A stretch of DNA of 64,000 nucleotides, from assembly GCF_009763255.1 (NCBI RefSeq), contig NZ_WSJB01000004.1:1-64000 (forward strand), written 5' to 3'. The notes under the pieces are model-generated. The model was not told the origin of the DNA and did no database searches. It saw only the letters and a program-made list of their open reading frames with translations. Numbering within the stretch: position 1 is the first letter of the stretch; the number at the start of each line of letters is the position of its first letter. This DNA comes from Bordetella sp. 02P26C-1. Lineage in GTDB: Bacteria; Pseudomonadota; Gammaproteobacteria; Burkholderiales; Burkholderiaceae_B. Shown in pieces: positions 46,509-55,878 of the stretch. Position numbers and translations under genes: made by a program.

Positions 46509-47480
46509 CTAATCGACCGTCACGCCCGCGCGACGCACCGTCGACTGCCATAGCTGCGCTTCCGCTACCAAGCGTTGTTGGAACGCTTGCCGCCCTTGAG
46601 GCTGCACCATCAGGCCCATCGCTTCGAGTCGCCCGGCGATGGCGGGATCCTTCGCCGCACGGAGCACGGCTTGCTCCAGCACCTCGATACGCGATGGATC
46701 CGTGCCGCTGTGGGCCACCACACCGATCCAGCCCATTCCCGCCAGCTGACTCAATCCCAACTCGGTCATGCTGGGCACATCCGGCAGCAACGGCGAGCGC
46801 TGGTCTCCTAATGTGGCCAAGGCCCGCACTTTTCCACTGCGTATGGATGCCACCTCGGCAAATAAATTGTTCATTGCGGCATCGACACGCCCGCTCACCA
46901 GATCGGGCATCAGCGCGGCACTGCCTTTGTAGGGAACGGGTACCACGCGAACATTCAACTCCTGCCCGATCAGCAGACTCACCAAATGGGGAACCGTTCC
47001 AATCCCCGGCGAGCCGATCGTCAGCGTATCCGGCCTGGCCTGTGCCGCCTCGAATAGCTGTTGTGGCGTCTTAAAGGGCGAGCTGGCAGGTACAACCAGC
47101 ACGTTCGGATTCAGGGCCACCAGACCCACGGCCTGCATATCGCGTAGAGGCTGGTAACTCAACTGCGGGTAAAGCGCCGGATTGACCACAAGCGGAGGCA
47201 CTGCCAGCAGCAGCGTGTACCCATCAGCGGGCGCCTTGATCGCGGCTTCCGTACCGATGTTGGTCGCCCCGCCCGGACGATTGAGGATGACGACAGGCTG
47301 GCCCAGTTGTTCGCCCATCGAGGCCGCCACGGCCCGAGCCACCGAGTCCGTCGCCCCGCCGGGCGGATAAGGCACGATCCACTGCAACGGGCGGTCGGGA
47401 TACCGCGCCGCCTTCGCAGACCCGTTCAGGCCCAGCCACGCGCCAGCCAGCGCGCTCGTCAACAGCGTGCGTCGCTTCAT
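46509..47480 (-). CDS. Bug family solute-binding protein, third gene of the choline-sulfatase operon
   Basis: A 323-residue TctC-type periplasmic protein with a signal peptide (MKRRTLLTSALAGAWLGLNG, cleavage near AKA) and the Bug signature RPLQWIVPYPPGGATDSVARAVAASMG. The second lobe has VPVPYKGSAALMPDLVSGRVD. Its ATG begins 9 bp after the betC stop, so it is almost certainly co-transcribed with betC and the upstream Bug gene. A ligand related to choline sulfate or sulfated organics is suggested by context only. Confidence 0.9.
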   Translation of the reverse strand: MKRRTLLTSALAGAWLGLNGSAKAARYPDRPLQWIVPYPPGGATDSVARAVAASMGEQLGQPVVILNRPGGATNIGTEAAIKAPADGYTLLLAVPPLVVNPALYPQLSYQPLRDMQAVGLVALNPNVLVVPASSPFKTPQQLFEAAQARPDTLTIGSPGIGTVPHLVSLLIGQELNVRVVPVPYKGSAALMPDLVSGRVDAAMNNLFAEVASIRSGKVRALATLGDQRSPLLPDVPSMTELGLSQLAGMGWIGVVAHSGTDPSRIEVLEQAVLRAAKDPAIAGRLEAMGLMVQPQGRQAFQQRLVAEAQLWQSTVRRAGVTVD

Positions 47481-47489
47481 GGTGTTCTC

Positions 47490-49079
47490 CTATTTGATTG
47501 CGCGGCTTGTGCTGGGTGCGCGCGGACGCTGTGGGGCCACCGGTTCCACCGGGGGATAACGTAGCTTGCCTTTGACAACTGACGGACTGGACTGCGCACC
47601 GGCACGTACGTATTGGCGGCTGGCATCCGTAAAGGGTTGAAAGTCCCAGGCGGGAAAATCGCCTGTCAGCCGGGTTTGTTGAATCAATCGACGACGCGCC
47701 TGACTCTGCAAGATTGCTTGATGTAGGCCCGTCGCGTCCCACTTTTGTCCGGCCAGCGCCACCAGTTGCCGCTCCACCTCACGCACTTCGGACTTACCCG
47801 CCAGGTTGCGCTGTTCGTGCGGATCGTTCTGCAAATCGAAGAGCTGTGGCGCATCGCTGTCGGCCACAATGAGCTTCCACCACGCTTTCCTCACCATCAA
47901 ACACGGCGCATGCGCGCCCTCTCCGTTCATCTCGCCGTACACCACGCCAGTCGTGTCATTCTGCTGGACGCCCAGGCCATCCGCGAGCGAGCGCCCGTCC
48001 AGCGCAGGCAACGCGTCATCTGGCACATGCACTCCGGCCAAATCTAATACAGTGGGAAAGATATCCACGAGCGACACCAGTTCATGGCGCACGGCGGCGA
48101 GCCTACGTCCGGGCACTGAGATAAGGAGCGGAATACGCACCGCGGGTTCGAAGTGCACCCACTTGTACCAGAGGCCGCGCTCGCCCAACATGTCTCCATG
48201 GTCGGCAGTAAACACGACGACCGTGGACTCGTCCAAGTCCATGGCGCTTAGCGCATCAAGCAGCCGTCCGACTTGCGCATCCACATAGCTCACCATTGCA
48301 TAGTAAGCATGACGCGCGGTGCGAACATGCGCATCGTCGAGGTCGTATTCGTCCTGGCGGAACATGTACCAGAGGCGCTGACTATGCGCGTCCTGCTGGT
48401 CGAAAGGAATGGGTCCGACGCGAGGCATGTCGATTTCTTCGGTCCGATACAACTCGAGAAAATCACGCGTGGACACATACGGATTATGCGGATGCGTCAT
48501 CGACACAGCCAGAAAAAATGGGCGATCGCGATGCAGCCGGCCGAGGTCGTACAGTTTTTGAACCCCACGAAACACCACTTCGTCGTCGTAGTCGATCTGC
48601 ATGCTGCGCCGACATTCGCCTGCCTCGATGACGCTACGCATATTCATTCCGGTCGGCGCGATTGGGATTTCCTCGCGCCAGTCAGGCGTCCATCCAAAGT
48701 CCGACGGGTAGATATCGGTTGTCAGTCGCTCCTGGAAACCATGATGCTGCTCCGGGCCCACGAAGTGCATCTTTCCCGACAAAATGGTGTTGTAGCCTGC
48801 CAAGGTCAGGTGGTGCAGAAACGTAGGCACCTCGGCCGAGAACTCCGAGGCGTTGTCGTAAACGCCTACTGCACTGGGCAAGCGCCCGGACAACATCGCC
48901 ACACGAGACGGCGCACAGAGCGGAAAGTTGCAATACATATTCGCGTAGCGCGTCGATCGCGCCGCAAGCCGGTCCAGATTGGGCGTGCGGCACACGCCAT
49001 TGCCGTACATGCGTAAGGCGAACGCCGTTAATTGATCCGCCATCAAAAAAAGAAAATTGGGTTTTTGGCCTGGAGACAT
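47490..49079 (-). CDS. betC: Choline-sulfatase
   Basis: A type I sulfatase of 529 residues that hydrolyses choline-O-sulfate to choline and sulfate. The catalytic CAPSR motif holds Cys55, which must be converted to formylglycine by a maturase not found in this window. The MADQL metal site, the GKMHFVGPEQHHGFQERLTT block and TDIYPSDFGWTPDW, and the TADHGDMLGERGLW motif match BetC-type choline-sulfatases. The C-terminal choline-sulfatase domain (GDFPAWDFQPFTDASRQYVR) is also present. No signal peptide, so it is cytoplasmic. It lies between two Bug genes with gaps of 7 and 9 bp. Confidence 0.92.
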   Translation of the reverse strand: MSPGQKPNFLFLMADQLTAFALRMYGNGVCRTPNLDRLAARSTRYANMYCNFPLCAPSRVAMLSGRLPSAVGVYDNASEFSAEVPTFLHHLTLAGYNTILSGKMHFVGPEQHHGFQERLTTDIYPSDFGWTPDWREEIPIAPTGMNMRSVIEAGECRRSMQIDYDDEVVFRGVQKLYDLGRLHRDRPFFLAVSMTHPHNPYVSTRDFLELYRTEEIDMPRVGPIPFDQQDAHSQRLWYMFRQDEYDLDDAHVRTARHAYYAMVSYVDAQVGRLLDALSAMDLDESTVVVFTADHGDMLGERGLWYKWVHFEPAVRIPLLISVPGRRLAAVRHELVSLVDIFPTVLDLAGVHVPDDALPALDGRSLADGLGVQQNDTTGVVYGEMNGEGAHAPCLMVRKAWWKLIVADSDAPQLFDLQNDPHEQRNLAGKSEVREVERQLVALAGQKWDATGLHQAILQSQARRRLIQQTRLTGDFPAWDFQPFTDASRQYVRAGAQSSPSVVKGKLRYPPVEPVAPQRPRAPSTSRAIK

Positions 49080-49086
49080 CGCGCTC

Positions 49087-50115
49087 TCAACTCTGTGGGG
49101 ATAATTTCATCTGGCTCATCAGCGCGGACCATTGCGCGGATTCGTCTTTGATGCGCTTGCGCACCGCCGTCGCGTCGGCATAAAACGGGTCGATGCCCGC
49201 CGCCTGGAGCCGCTCGATGACGCGGGGTTCGCGCAGCACCGCAGACAGTCCCGAGGAAAGGCGTTGCTCCACGTCCGATGGCAAACCGCGCGGCGCCATC
49301 AGCGCCAGCCATGACGCACCCACAAAACCGGTGAGCCCCTGCTCGGACAAAGGCTGCACACCCGTCAGCATGACTTGTGGGCGAGCGGCGGTCAGTCCCA
49401 ATGGGCGCAGCGAGCCTGCGCGTATATGCGACAACACACCGGGGATCAGCGCCACGATGCAGTCGATGTTGCCAGCCAGTAAATCCTGCACGGCGGGACT
49501 CAACCCTTTATAGGGAACGTGAGTCAGCTGTACCCCGAAATCGCGCTTTAACTGCTCGGCGTACAAGTGGCCGGCCGTCGCATTTCCCCCCGAACCCGCG
49601 GTCATGGCGTTGCGTCGTCCATAGGCGAGAAAATCCGCCGCATTCTGTATCGGCGACTTGGCATTGACGACGAGCACGCTGGACAACTCGCCGACCAGCC
49701 CGATGGGCGCCAAGGCAGGGACGGCCTGCTCGCCTCCCTTGGCATAAAAATAAGGGTTCACCGTCAAGATAGAGTCCAATGCCAGCAACAGTGTGGATCC
49801 ATCCGGCGCTGACCTGGCTACCTCTTCCGCACCGATGTTTCCGCCGGCGCCACCTTTATTGACGACCACTACCGTTTGCCCCAATTCCTGACCTAGGTAT
49901 TCGGCCAGCACACGGCCGGCCAGATCGACGGGCCCACCGGGAACAAAGGGAACGACGAGATTCAGCGGTCGAGCTGAGCGCGCCTGGCCTTGCGCCGCAA
50001 CGCTCAGGGGTAATGCCGCAATCAGCCCCGCCGTACCCGCGAGCCATTGACGGCGGGTCAGTCGTGTCGCGTTGGTTCTGCGAGATGACGCATCCTCATC
50101 AGGCGGCTTGTGCAT
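49087..50115 (-). CDS. Bug family solute-binding protein with twin-arginine-like signal
   Basis: A 342-residue TctC-type periplasmic protein. The N-terminus has an extended polar region with SRRTNATRLTRRQWLAGTAG, a twin-arginine (RRxWLxG)-like export motif, with cleavage near VAAQ. The Bug signature is RPLNLVVPFVPGGPVDLAGRVLAEYL, and HVPYKGLSPAVQDLLAGNIDC is in the second lobe. It is first of the three-gene operon with betC and a second Bug gene; the betC ATG follows 7 bp after its stop. The 284-bp gap to maeB contains the divergent promoters and a terminator-like hairpin. Confidence 0.9.
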   Translation of the reverse strand: MHKPPDEDASSRRTNATRLTRRQWLAGTAGLIAALPLSVAAQGQARSARPLNLVVPFVPGGPVDLAGRVLAEYLGQELGQTVVVVNKGGAGGNIGAEEVARSAPDGSTLLLALDSILTVNPYFYAKGGEQAVPALAPIGLVGELSSVLVVNAKSPIQNAADFLAYGRRNAMTAGSGGNATAGHLYAEQLKRDFGVQLTHVPYKGLSPAVQDLLAGNIDCIVALIPGVLSHIRAGSLRPLGLTAARPQVMLTGVQPLSEQGLTGFVGASWLALMAPRGLPSDVEQRLSSGLSAVLREPRVIERLQAAGIDPFYADATAVRKRIKDESAQWSALMSQMKLSPQS

Positions 50116-50337
50116 GGGCGTCTCCTTTTATTGTGTCTGCCGTGTAATCCGGCAAAGCCATCGTACCCGTGACGATACGGCCGCAGGTAATAGGAAACGT
50201 TGAGGCCAGCGATCACAAAAAATGATGGGTTACCGGCACGCATCGCGCGGCGGACGCGGGAGCAAAACGCCCTCGCTGCACTGCAACAACCCAAACCCCT
50301 CGCTTTCTGTTGAAATATGCCCTTTCGCGAATCCCGA

Positions 50338-50362
50338 ACGGGCCCCTTGCGGGCCCGTTTTT
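50338..50362 (+). terminator. Terminator-like hairpin in the maeB leader
   Basis: ACGGGCCC (50338-50345) pairs with GGGCCCGT (50351-50358) and is followed by TTTTT. It ends 38 bp before the maeB start, and no gene on the + strand lies upstream, so it is either an attenuator in the maeB leader or the end of a small RNA. Confidence 0.75.
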
Positions 50363-50399
50363 CTTCATTTCCGGTAATGCAGCAAGGGCATTGATCAGC

Positions 50400-52688
50400 A
50401 TGGATGAACAACTAACCAAACTGGCGCTCGACTACCACGCCTATCCCACTCCGGGCAAGATCTCGGTGACTCCCACCAAGACGCTGGCCAATCAGGATGA
50501 CCTTTCGCTGGCCTATTCGCCAGGCGTGGCCGCCGCGTGCATGGCGATTTACGACCAGGGCGACGATGCCGCGTCCATGTATACCTCGCGCGCCAATCTG
50601 GTGGGCGTGATCACCAACGGCACCGCCGTGCTGGGTCTGGGCAATATTGGTCCGCTGGCCGCCAAGCCCGTGATGGAAGGCAAGGGCTGCCTCTTTAAGA
50701 AGTTCGCTGGCATCGATGTGTTTGACATCGAACTGGCCGAGACCGATCCGGATAAATTGGTCGATATCATCGCCGCGCTCGAGCCTACGCTGGGCGGCGT
50801 AAACCTCGAAGACATCAAGGCGCCCGAATGCTTCTACATCGAGAAGAAGCTGCGCGAGCGCATGAAAATCCCCGTCTTTCACGACGATCAGCACGGCACC
50901 GCCATCATCTCGGCCGCTGCCATCCTGAACGGCTTGAAGGTCGTGGGCAAGGACATCAGCAAGGTCAAACTGGCGGTTTCCGGCGCCGGTGCGGCTGCGA
51001 TCGCCTGCCTGGATCTGCTCGTCAGCCTGGGCATCAAGCTCGAGAACATCTACGTGGTGGATTCGCGTGGCGTGATCTGGGAAGGCCGTGAAGAAAACAT
51101 GGAGCCCAACAAAAAGCGCTACGCCCAGAAAACCGACGCGCGTACGCTGGCCGACGTGGTCCGCGACGCCGACATCTTCCTGGGCTGCTCGGCAGCAGGC
51201 GTATTGACCGCCGACATGGTCAAGACCATGGCCGACAAGCCGCTCATCCTGGCGCTGGCCAATCCCGAGCCCGAAATCCGCCCGGAAATCGCGCTGGCCG
51301 CCCGCCCGGACTGCATCATCGCCACCGGCCGTTCGGACTATCCGAACCAGGTGAATAACGTGCTGTGCTTCCCGTTTATCTTCCGTGGCGCCATGGACGT
51401 GGGTGCGTCGCGCATCACCGAAGAGATGAAGCTCGCCTGCGTCAAGGCCATCGCCGAGCTGGCCGAAGCCGAGCAAAACGATGAAGTTGCCCTCGCCTAT
51501 GCCGGCCAGAACCTGTCCTTCGGCCCGGAATACATCATTCCGAAGCCCTTTGATCCGCGCCTGATCGTCAAGATCGCCCCGGCCGTGGCGCAAGCGGCGG
51601 CCGATTCGGGCGTGGCGGCGCGTCCGATCCAGGACATGGAAGCGTATCGTCAGAAGCTCATGAGCTTCGTCTATCACTCGGGCCAATTGATGCGCCCGTT
51701 GTTTGCCCAGGCCAAATCGGCGCCCAAGCGCGTCATCTATGCCGACGGCGAAGACGAACGCGTGCTGCGCGCCGTGCAAACCGTGGTCGATGAAAAGCTG
51801 GCCTTCCCGATCTTGGTCGGCCGTCCCTCTGTCATCGAAATGCGAGTCCAGAAAGCCGGCCTGCGTCTGATCAACGGTCAGAACATCGAGATTGTCGATC
51901 CCGAGGACGACAGCCGTTTCAACGAAACCTGGAACGCCTACTACCAGCTCAAGGGCCGTGAGGGTGTGACCCCCGACATCGCCAAGGCCATGATCCGCAA
52001 GCACAACACGCTGATCGGCGCGATGCTGCTGCGTCGTGGCGACGCCGATGCGCTGCTGTGCGGCGTGGCGAGCAAGTACGACAACCAGTTGAAGTACGTC
52101 GAAGAAGTCATCGGCAAAAAGCCCGGTGAAACCTTCGCCGCGCTGAACGTGTTGATGCTGCCGGGCCAAACGCTTTTCGTCACCGACACCCATGTGAACG
52201 AAAACCCGAGCGCCGAGGAAGTCGCCAACATCACGATCCAGGCCGCCAACGAAATGCAACGCTTCGGCGTCGTGCCCAAGATCGCGCTGCTGTCACACTC
52301 GAACTTTGGCAGCCGCGTGACCGAATCGTCGCGCAAAATGGCCGAAGCCCGCCGCCTGGTCGAACAACGCGCTCCCGAGCTGGAAGTCGACGGCGAAATG
52401 CATGCGGACGCCGCCCTGTCGCAAAAGATCCGCGATAAGGCCTACCCCGACAGCAAGCTCAAGGGTCTGGCCAACTTGCTGGTGATGCCGAACCTGGATA
52501 CGGGCAACATCACCTACAACATGTTGAAGATGACGGGCAGCAACGGCATCGCGATGGGTCCGATTCTGCTGGGTGCTGCGCGCCCGGTGCACATCCTGAC
52601 CACCAGCGCCACGGTGCGCCGCATCGTCAACATGACGGCGCTGGCCGTCGTAGACGCGCAACAAGAAGCAGCCCAAGCGCGCGCGTAA
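50400..52688 (+). CDS. maeB: NADP-dependent malic enzyme with phosphotransacetylase-like domain
   Basis: Oxidatively decarboxylates malate to pyruvate with formation of NADPH. Two parts: the malic enzyme half (1-430) with [51 protein letters not shown] and [11 protein letters not shown]; and a C-terminal phosphotransacetylase-like half (about 430-762), which in MaeB is regulatory rather than catalytic. Length 762 is typical. The ATG at 50400 opens [13 protein letters not shown]; no strong ribosome site precedes it. A terminator-like hairpin lies in its leader and a long hairpin follows at 52693. Confidence 0.95.
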   Translation: MDEQLTKLALDYHAYPTPGKISVTPTKTLANQDDLSLAYSPGVAAACMAIYDQGDDAASMYTSRANLVGVITNGTAVLGLGNIGPLAAKPVMEGKGCLFKKFAGIDVFDIELAETDPDKLVDIIAALEPTLGGVNLEDIKAPECFYIEKKLRERMKIPVFHDDQHGTAIISAAAILNGLKVVGKDISKVKLAVSGAGAAAIACLDLLVSLGIKLENIYVVDSRGVIWEGREENMEPNKKRYAQKTDARTLADVVRDADIFLGCSAAGVLTADMVKTMADKPLILALANPEPEIRPEIALAARPDCIIATGRSDYPNQVNNVLCFPFIFRGAMDVGASRITEEMKLACVKAIAELAEAEQNDEVALAYAGQNLSFGPEYIIPKPFDPRLIVKIAPAVAQAAADSGVAARPIQDMEAYRQKLMSFVYHSGQLMRPLFAQAKSAPKRVIYADGEDERVLRAVQTVVDEKLAFPILVGRPSVIEMRVQKAGLRLINGQNIEIVDPEDDSRFNETWNAYYQLKGREGVTPDIAKAMIRKHNTLIGAMLLRRGDADALLCGVASKYDNQLKYVEEVIGKKPGETFAALNVLMLPGQTLFVTDTHVNENPSAEEVANITIQAANEMQRFGVVPKIALLSHSNFGSRVTESSRKMAEARRLVEQRAPELEVDGEMHADAALSQKIRDKAYPDSKLKGLANLLVMPNLDTGNITYNMLKMTGSNGIAMGPILLGAARPVHILTTSATVRRIVNMTALAVVDAQQEAAQARA

Positions 52689-52692
52689 CGCA

Positions 52693-52727
52693 GCACGATT
52701 GCCCCCGTGGCTCAGGGGCAATCGTGC
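52693..52727 (+). terminator. Long stem-loop after maeB
   Basis: A perfect 13-bp stem (52693-52705 with 52715-52727, 9-nt loop) begins 5 bp after the maeB stop. The following AATT is not a strong T run, so termination would be weak; it may also protect the mRNA 3' end. Confidence 0.6.
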
Positions 52728-52830
52728 AATTGCAAGGCGGTTAACACCCCGTCTTGGTAACGCTGTGATGCAAGAAAAAATGGCGGATCGGATTAAACTG
52801 ATTCGCCATTTCCTTTTCCGGAGCCTGATC

Positions 52831-53286
52831 ATGTTGCAAGAAGCACTGCTCGCCTGGATCCACTATTTGGCGATCTTTCTGCTGGTTGTCGCAATGACCG
52901 CGCAAACGGTTTTGCTGCGGCCCACGCTCGATGCCAACACGATACGGCGCCTCGCCATATACGATCGTCTTTACCTGGCCGCCGCCATTGCGGTGATTAT
53001 CACGGGCTTGCTGCGACTGACCCTGGGACCCAAGGGGATTGCCTTTTACATGAGCAATCCCTGGTTTCACGCCAAGATGGCCTTTTTCATCCTGATCGCG
53101 CTGTATTCGATTCCCCCGACGCTGGCGTTTATCCGATGGAACAAACAGCTGCGCATCCATCCCGATTACGTTCCCGACGACACGCAAGTCCGCCGCGCCC
53201 GGCGTTGGGTGATGGTCGAAGTACATCTGTTGATTCTGCTCCCTTTGTTCGCGGCACTGATGGCGAACGGGGTGGGATTTGATTAG
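52831..53286 (+). CDS. DUF2214 family membrane protein
   Basis: A 151-residue inner-membrane protein with four hydrophobic helices (LAWIHYLAIFLLVVAMTAQTVLL, LYLAAAIAVIITGLLRLTLG, AKMAFFILIALYSIPPTLAFI, VEVHLLILLPLFAALMANGV). The spacing and the conserved WIHYLA and FHAKMAFF blocks match DUF2214, which has no known function. The ATG at 52831 has GGAG at a spacing of about 9. A hairpin at 52778-52811 (AAATGGCG with CGCCATTT) precedes it. About 240 bp without a gene follow up to the gltA terminator and the stop of gltA. Confidence 0.78.
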   Translation: MLQEALLAWIHYLAIFLLVVAMTAQTVLLRPTLDANTIRRLAIYDRLYLAAAIAVIITGLLRLTLGPKGIAFYMSNPWFHAKMAFFILIALYSIPPTLAFIRWNKQLRIHPDYVPDDTQVRRARRWVMVEVHLLILLPLFAALMANGVGFD

Positions 53287-53445
53287 ATGTCGGACAGAAC
53301 CAACTCGGCCAATGTGGCTGTCAACGTATCAAACCACAGCCTGGGAAATCGGCCGTCTGCCAACCAGACCGCGCCGGCCATGAAGGGCCGGCAATGACGC
53401 CTCGGGGCATTCCTTATCACTCATTCGGGTGCGCCCCCCTAAAAC

Positions 53446-53477
53446 AAAAGCCACGCATCCGAAGACGCGTGGCTTTT
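53446..53477. terminator. Bidirectional terminator after gltA
   Basis: AAAAGCCACGC (53446-53456) pairs perfectly with GCGTGGCTTTT (53467-53477), 10-nt loop. The built-in A and T ends let it act on both strands; it lies 54 bp downstream of the gltA stop. Confidence 0.85.
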
Positions 53478-53530
53478 CTTTGTCACGGTTCTGACGCCAC
53501 TCCAAAGAGTAGCGTCAGACAGGGCGACGA

Positions 53531-54841
53531 TTAACGCTGATCCATTGACGGCACGTCGCGGGTGGGAGCACCCGTGAACAGCTGACGCGGACGGCCGATC
53601 TTGTATTCCGGATCGGACAGCATTTCGTTCCACTGAGCAATCCAGCCCACCGTACGAGCCAGCGCGAAGATCGCGGTGAACAGCGAAGTCGGGATGCCGA
53701 TCGCGCGCTGAACGATACCCGAGTAGAAGTCCACGTTCGGGTACAGTTTGCGCTTGACGAAGTAATCGTCTTCCAGCGCGATACGCTCGAGCTCCATCGC
53801 GAGCTTGAACAGCGGATCGTTTTCCAGACCCAGCGACTGCAGGACTTCCTTGCAGGTTTCCTGCATCAGCTTGGCGCGCGGGTCGTAGTTCTTGTAGACG
53901 CGGTGGCCAAAGCCCATCAGGCGCACGCCCGAGTTCTTGTCCTTGACCTTCTCCATGAACTCGCCGACTTTCGCCACGCCACCGTTGGCTTGCAGCTCTT
54001 CCAGCATCTGCAGGCAAGCTTCGTTGGCGCCGCCGTGAGCCGGGCCCCACAAGCAAGCCACGCCCGCCGAGATCGCGGCGAACGGGTTCGTGCCCGACGA
54101 ACCGCACAAACGCACGGTCGAGGTCGAGGCGTTTTGCTCGTGATCGGCGTGCAGGATAAAGATACGGTCCAGCGCGCGCTCGACCACTTCGTTGACCTTG
54201 TACTCTTCGCAAGGCGTCGCGAACATCATGCGCAGGAAATTGCCGGTGTACGACAGATTGTTCTGCGGATAGATGAACGGCTGACCCACCGAATACTTGT
54301 ACGCCATCGCAACCAGCGTCGGCATCTTGGCGATCAGACGGATAGCCGAGATGTGACGATGTTCCGGGTTCGTGATGTCGGTCGAATCGTGGTAGAAGGC
54401 CGACAGCGCGCCCACCAGCCCCGTCAGCACGGCCATCGGATGCGCATCGCGACGGAAGCCACGCAGGAAGAAATGCAGCTGTTCGTTGACCAGCGTGTGA
54501 TTCGTCACTTGCGAGTCGAAATCGGTCTTCTGATCGCGGTTGGGCAATTCGCCGTTCAGGATCAGGTAGCAGATATCGAGGAAATCGCAGTTAACAGCCA
54601 ACTGCTCGATCGGGTAACCGCGATACAGCAGTTCGCCCTTGTCGCCATCAATGTAGGTGATCGCCGACTCGCACGACGCCGTAGACATAAAGCCGGGGTC
54701 GAACGTGAACATACCCGTCTGGCCGTACAGCTTGCGGATGTCGATGACGTCCGGGCCAACCGTACCCTTGTATACGGGAAACTCGATCGGCGAGGTACCG
54801 TCCGAGAACGATAGGGTGGCTTTTTTGTCTGACAGATTCAT
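53531..54841 (-). CDS. gltA: Citrate synthase
   Basis: Condenses oxaloacetate with acetyl-CoA in the TCA cycle. This is the long, NADH-sensitive gammaproteobacterial/betaproteobacterial type (436 residues). It has the N-terminal beta-rich [21 protein letters not shown] segment, the active-site blocks [15 protein letters not shown] (His) and [15 protein letters not shown] (His), and the YPNVDFYSG Asp block. It is the last gene of sdhCDAB-sdhE-gltA on the minus strand, 22 bp after sdhE. Confidence 0.97.
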   Translation of the reverse strand: MNLSDKKATLSFSDGTSPIEFPVYKGTVGPDVIDIRKLYGQTGMFTFDPGFMSTASCESAITYIDGDKGELLYRGYPIEQLAVNCDFLDICYLILNGELPNRDQKTDFDSQVTNHTLVNEQLHFFLRGFRRDAHPMAVLTGLVGALSAFYHDSTDITNPEHRHISAIRLIAKMPTLVAMAYKYSVGQPFIYPQNNLSYTGNFLRMMFATPCEEYKVNEVVERALDRIFILHADHEQNASTSTVRLCGSSGTNPFAAISAGVACLWGPAHGGANEACLQMLEELQANGGVAKVGEFMEKVKDKNSGVRLMGFGHRVYKNYDPRAKLMQETCKEVLQSLGLENDPLFKLAMELERIALEDDYFVKRKLYPNVDFYSGIVQRAIGIPTSLFTAIFALARTVGWIAQWNEMLSDPEYKIGRPRQLFTGAPTRDVPSMDQR

Positions 54842-54862
54842 CGTTTAATTCCTCACAATTGA

Positions 54863-55126
54863 TTAAAGCTCACGCATCTGGGCGATGATGCTGCGCAAGC
54901 GGGGCGTGTCCAACGCCCCATCGAGCTCCTTGCGCGCCAGCAGCAGATCGAGCAAATCGTTGTCTCCAAGCTCGAACAGCTGCGTCAAAGCCACCACGTC
55001 TTCGTCAGTGAGCTGCGTTTCGTACGCGTCCAGGTAACGGGTAATGATCAGATCATTCTCGAGCAACCCGCGACGCGCCCGCCAGCGCAGGCGAGCCCGT
55101 TGAAGTTCAGTCAGGTTGCCACTCAT
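54863..55126 (-). CDS. sdhE: FAD assembly factor SdhE
   Basis: A small factor (87 residues) that promotes covalent attachment of FAD to SdhA. The conserved RGxxE motif (RRGLLEND) is present near residue 19 with the typical LDAYETQLTDEDVVALTQLFELGDNDLLDLL helical region. It sits between sdhB and gltA (22 bp each side or less), as in other betaproteobacteria, and is probably in the same transcript. Confidence 0.94.
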   Translation of the reverse strand: MSGNLTELQRARLRWRARRGLLENDLIITRYLDAYETQLTDEDVVALTQLFELGDNDLLDLLLARKELDGALDTPRLRSIIAQMREL

Positions 55127-55148
55127 ATCGTTCTCTTTACCGAAATTA

Positions 55149-55865
55149 CTAGACCGTGCGACGGACCATCAGTTCCTTGATCTTGCCGATCGCCTTGGTG
55201 GGGTTCAGCCCCTTGGGACAGACATCGACACAGTTCATGATGGTGTGGCAACGGAACAGGCGGTACGGGTCTTCCAGGTTGTCCAGACGCGCGCCGGTCG
55301 CTTCGTCGCGGCTATCGGCGATGAAACGGTAGGCTTGCAACAGACCCGCGGGACCCACGAATTTGTCCGGGTTCCACCAGAACGACGGGCAGGAGGTCGA
55401 GCAGCAAGCGCACAGAATGCACTCGTACAGACCGTCGAGCTCTTCGCGCGCCTCGGGCGACTGCAGGCGCTCGCGCTCGGGAGGCGGCGTATCGTTGATC
55501 AGATACGGACGCACCGAGTGGTACTGGTTGAAGAAGTGCGTCATGTCCACGACCAGGTCGCGGATCACGGGCAGACCGGGCAGCGGCTTCAGAACGATGG
55601 GCTCTTTCAGCTCGCGCAGGTTGGTCGTGCAGGCCAGGCCGTTCTTGCCATTGATGTTCATGGCGTCGGAACCGCACACGCCTTCACGGCACGAACGACG
55701 CAGCGACAGGCTGTCGTCCACATCGTTCTTGATGCGCACGAGCGCGTCCAGCAGCATCTTGTCGGTGGGCTGGAGTTCGACTTCCAGCTTCTGCATGTAC
55801 GGGCGCTCGTCCTTGTCCGGATCGTAGCGGTAAATCTCGAATTTGACGATTCTCTTGGTGCTCAT
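55149..55865 (-). CDS. sdhB: Succinate dehydrogenase iron-sulfur subunit
   Basis: Carries electrons from SdhA to quinone. The N-terminal plant-type ferredoxin domain has [22 protein letters not shown] for the [2Fe-2S] cluster; the C-terminal domain has [12 protein letters not shown] and [17 protein letters not shown] for the [4Fe-4S] and [3Fe-4S] clusters. The start is the ATG at 55865 (a GTG lies just before). It follows sdhA by 13 bp. Length 238 residues is normal. Confidence 0.97.
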   Translation of the reverse strand: MSTKRIVKFEIYRYDPDKDERPYMQKLEVELQPTDKMLLDALVRIKNDVDDSLSLRRSCREGVCGSDAMNINGKNGLACTTNLRELKEPIVLKPLPGLPVIRDLVVDMTHFFNQYHSVRPYLINDTPPPERERLQSPEAREELDGLYECILCACCSTSCPSFWWNPDKFVGPAGLLQAYRFIADSRDEATGARLDNLEDPYRLFRCHTIMNCVDVCPKGLNPTKAIGKIKELMVRRTV

Positions 55866-55878
55866 CACGGCATCCTGC

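Noticed and set aside
50412-52259. A 615-codon open frame antisense to maeB
   Set aside because: High-G+C antisense shadow without family motifs; maeB is complete on the + strand.
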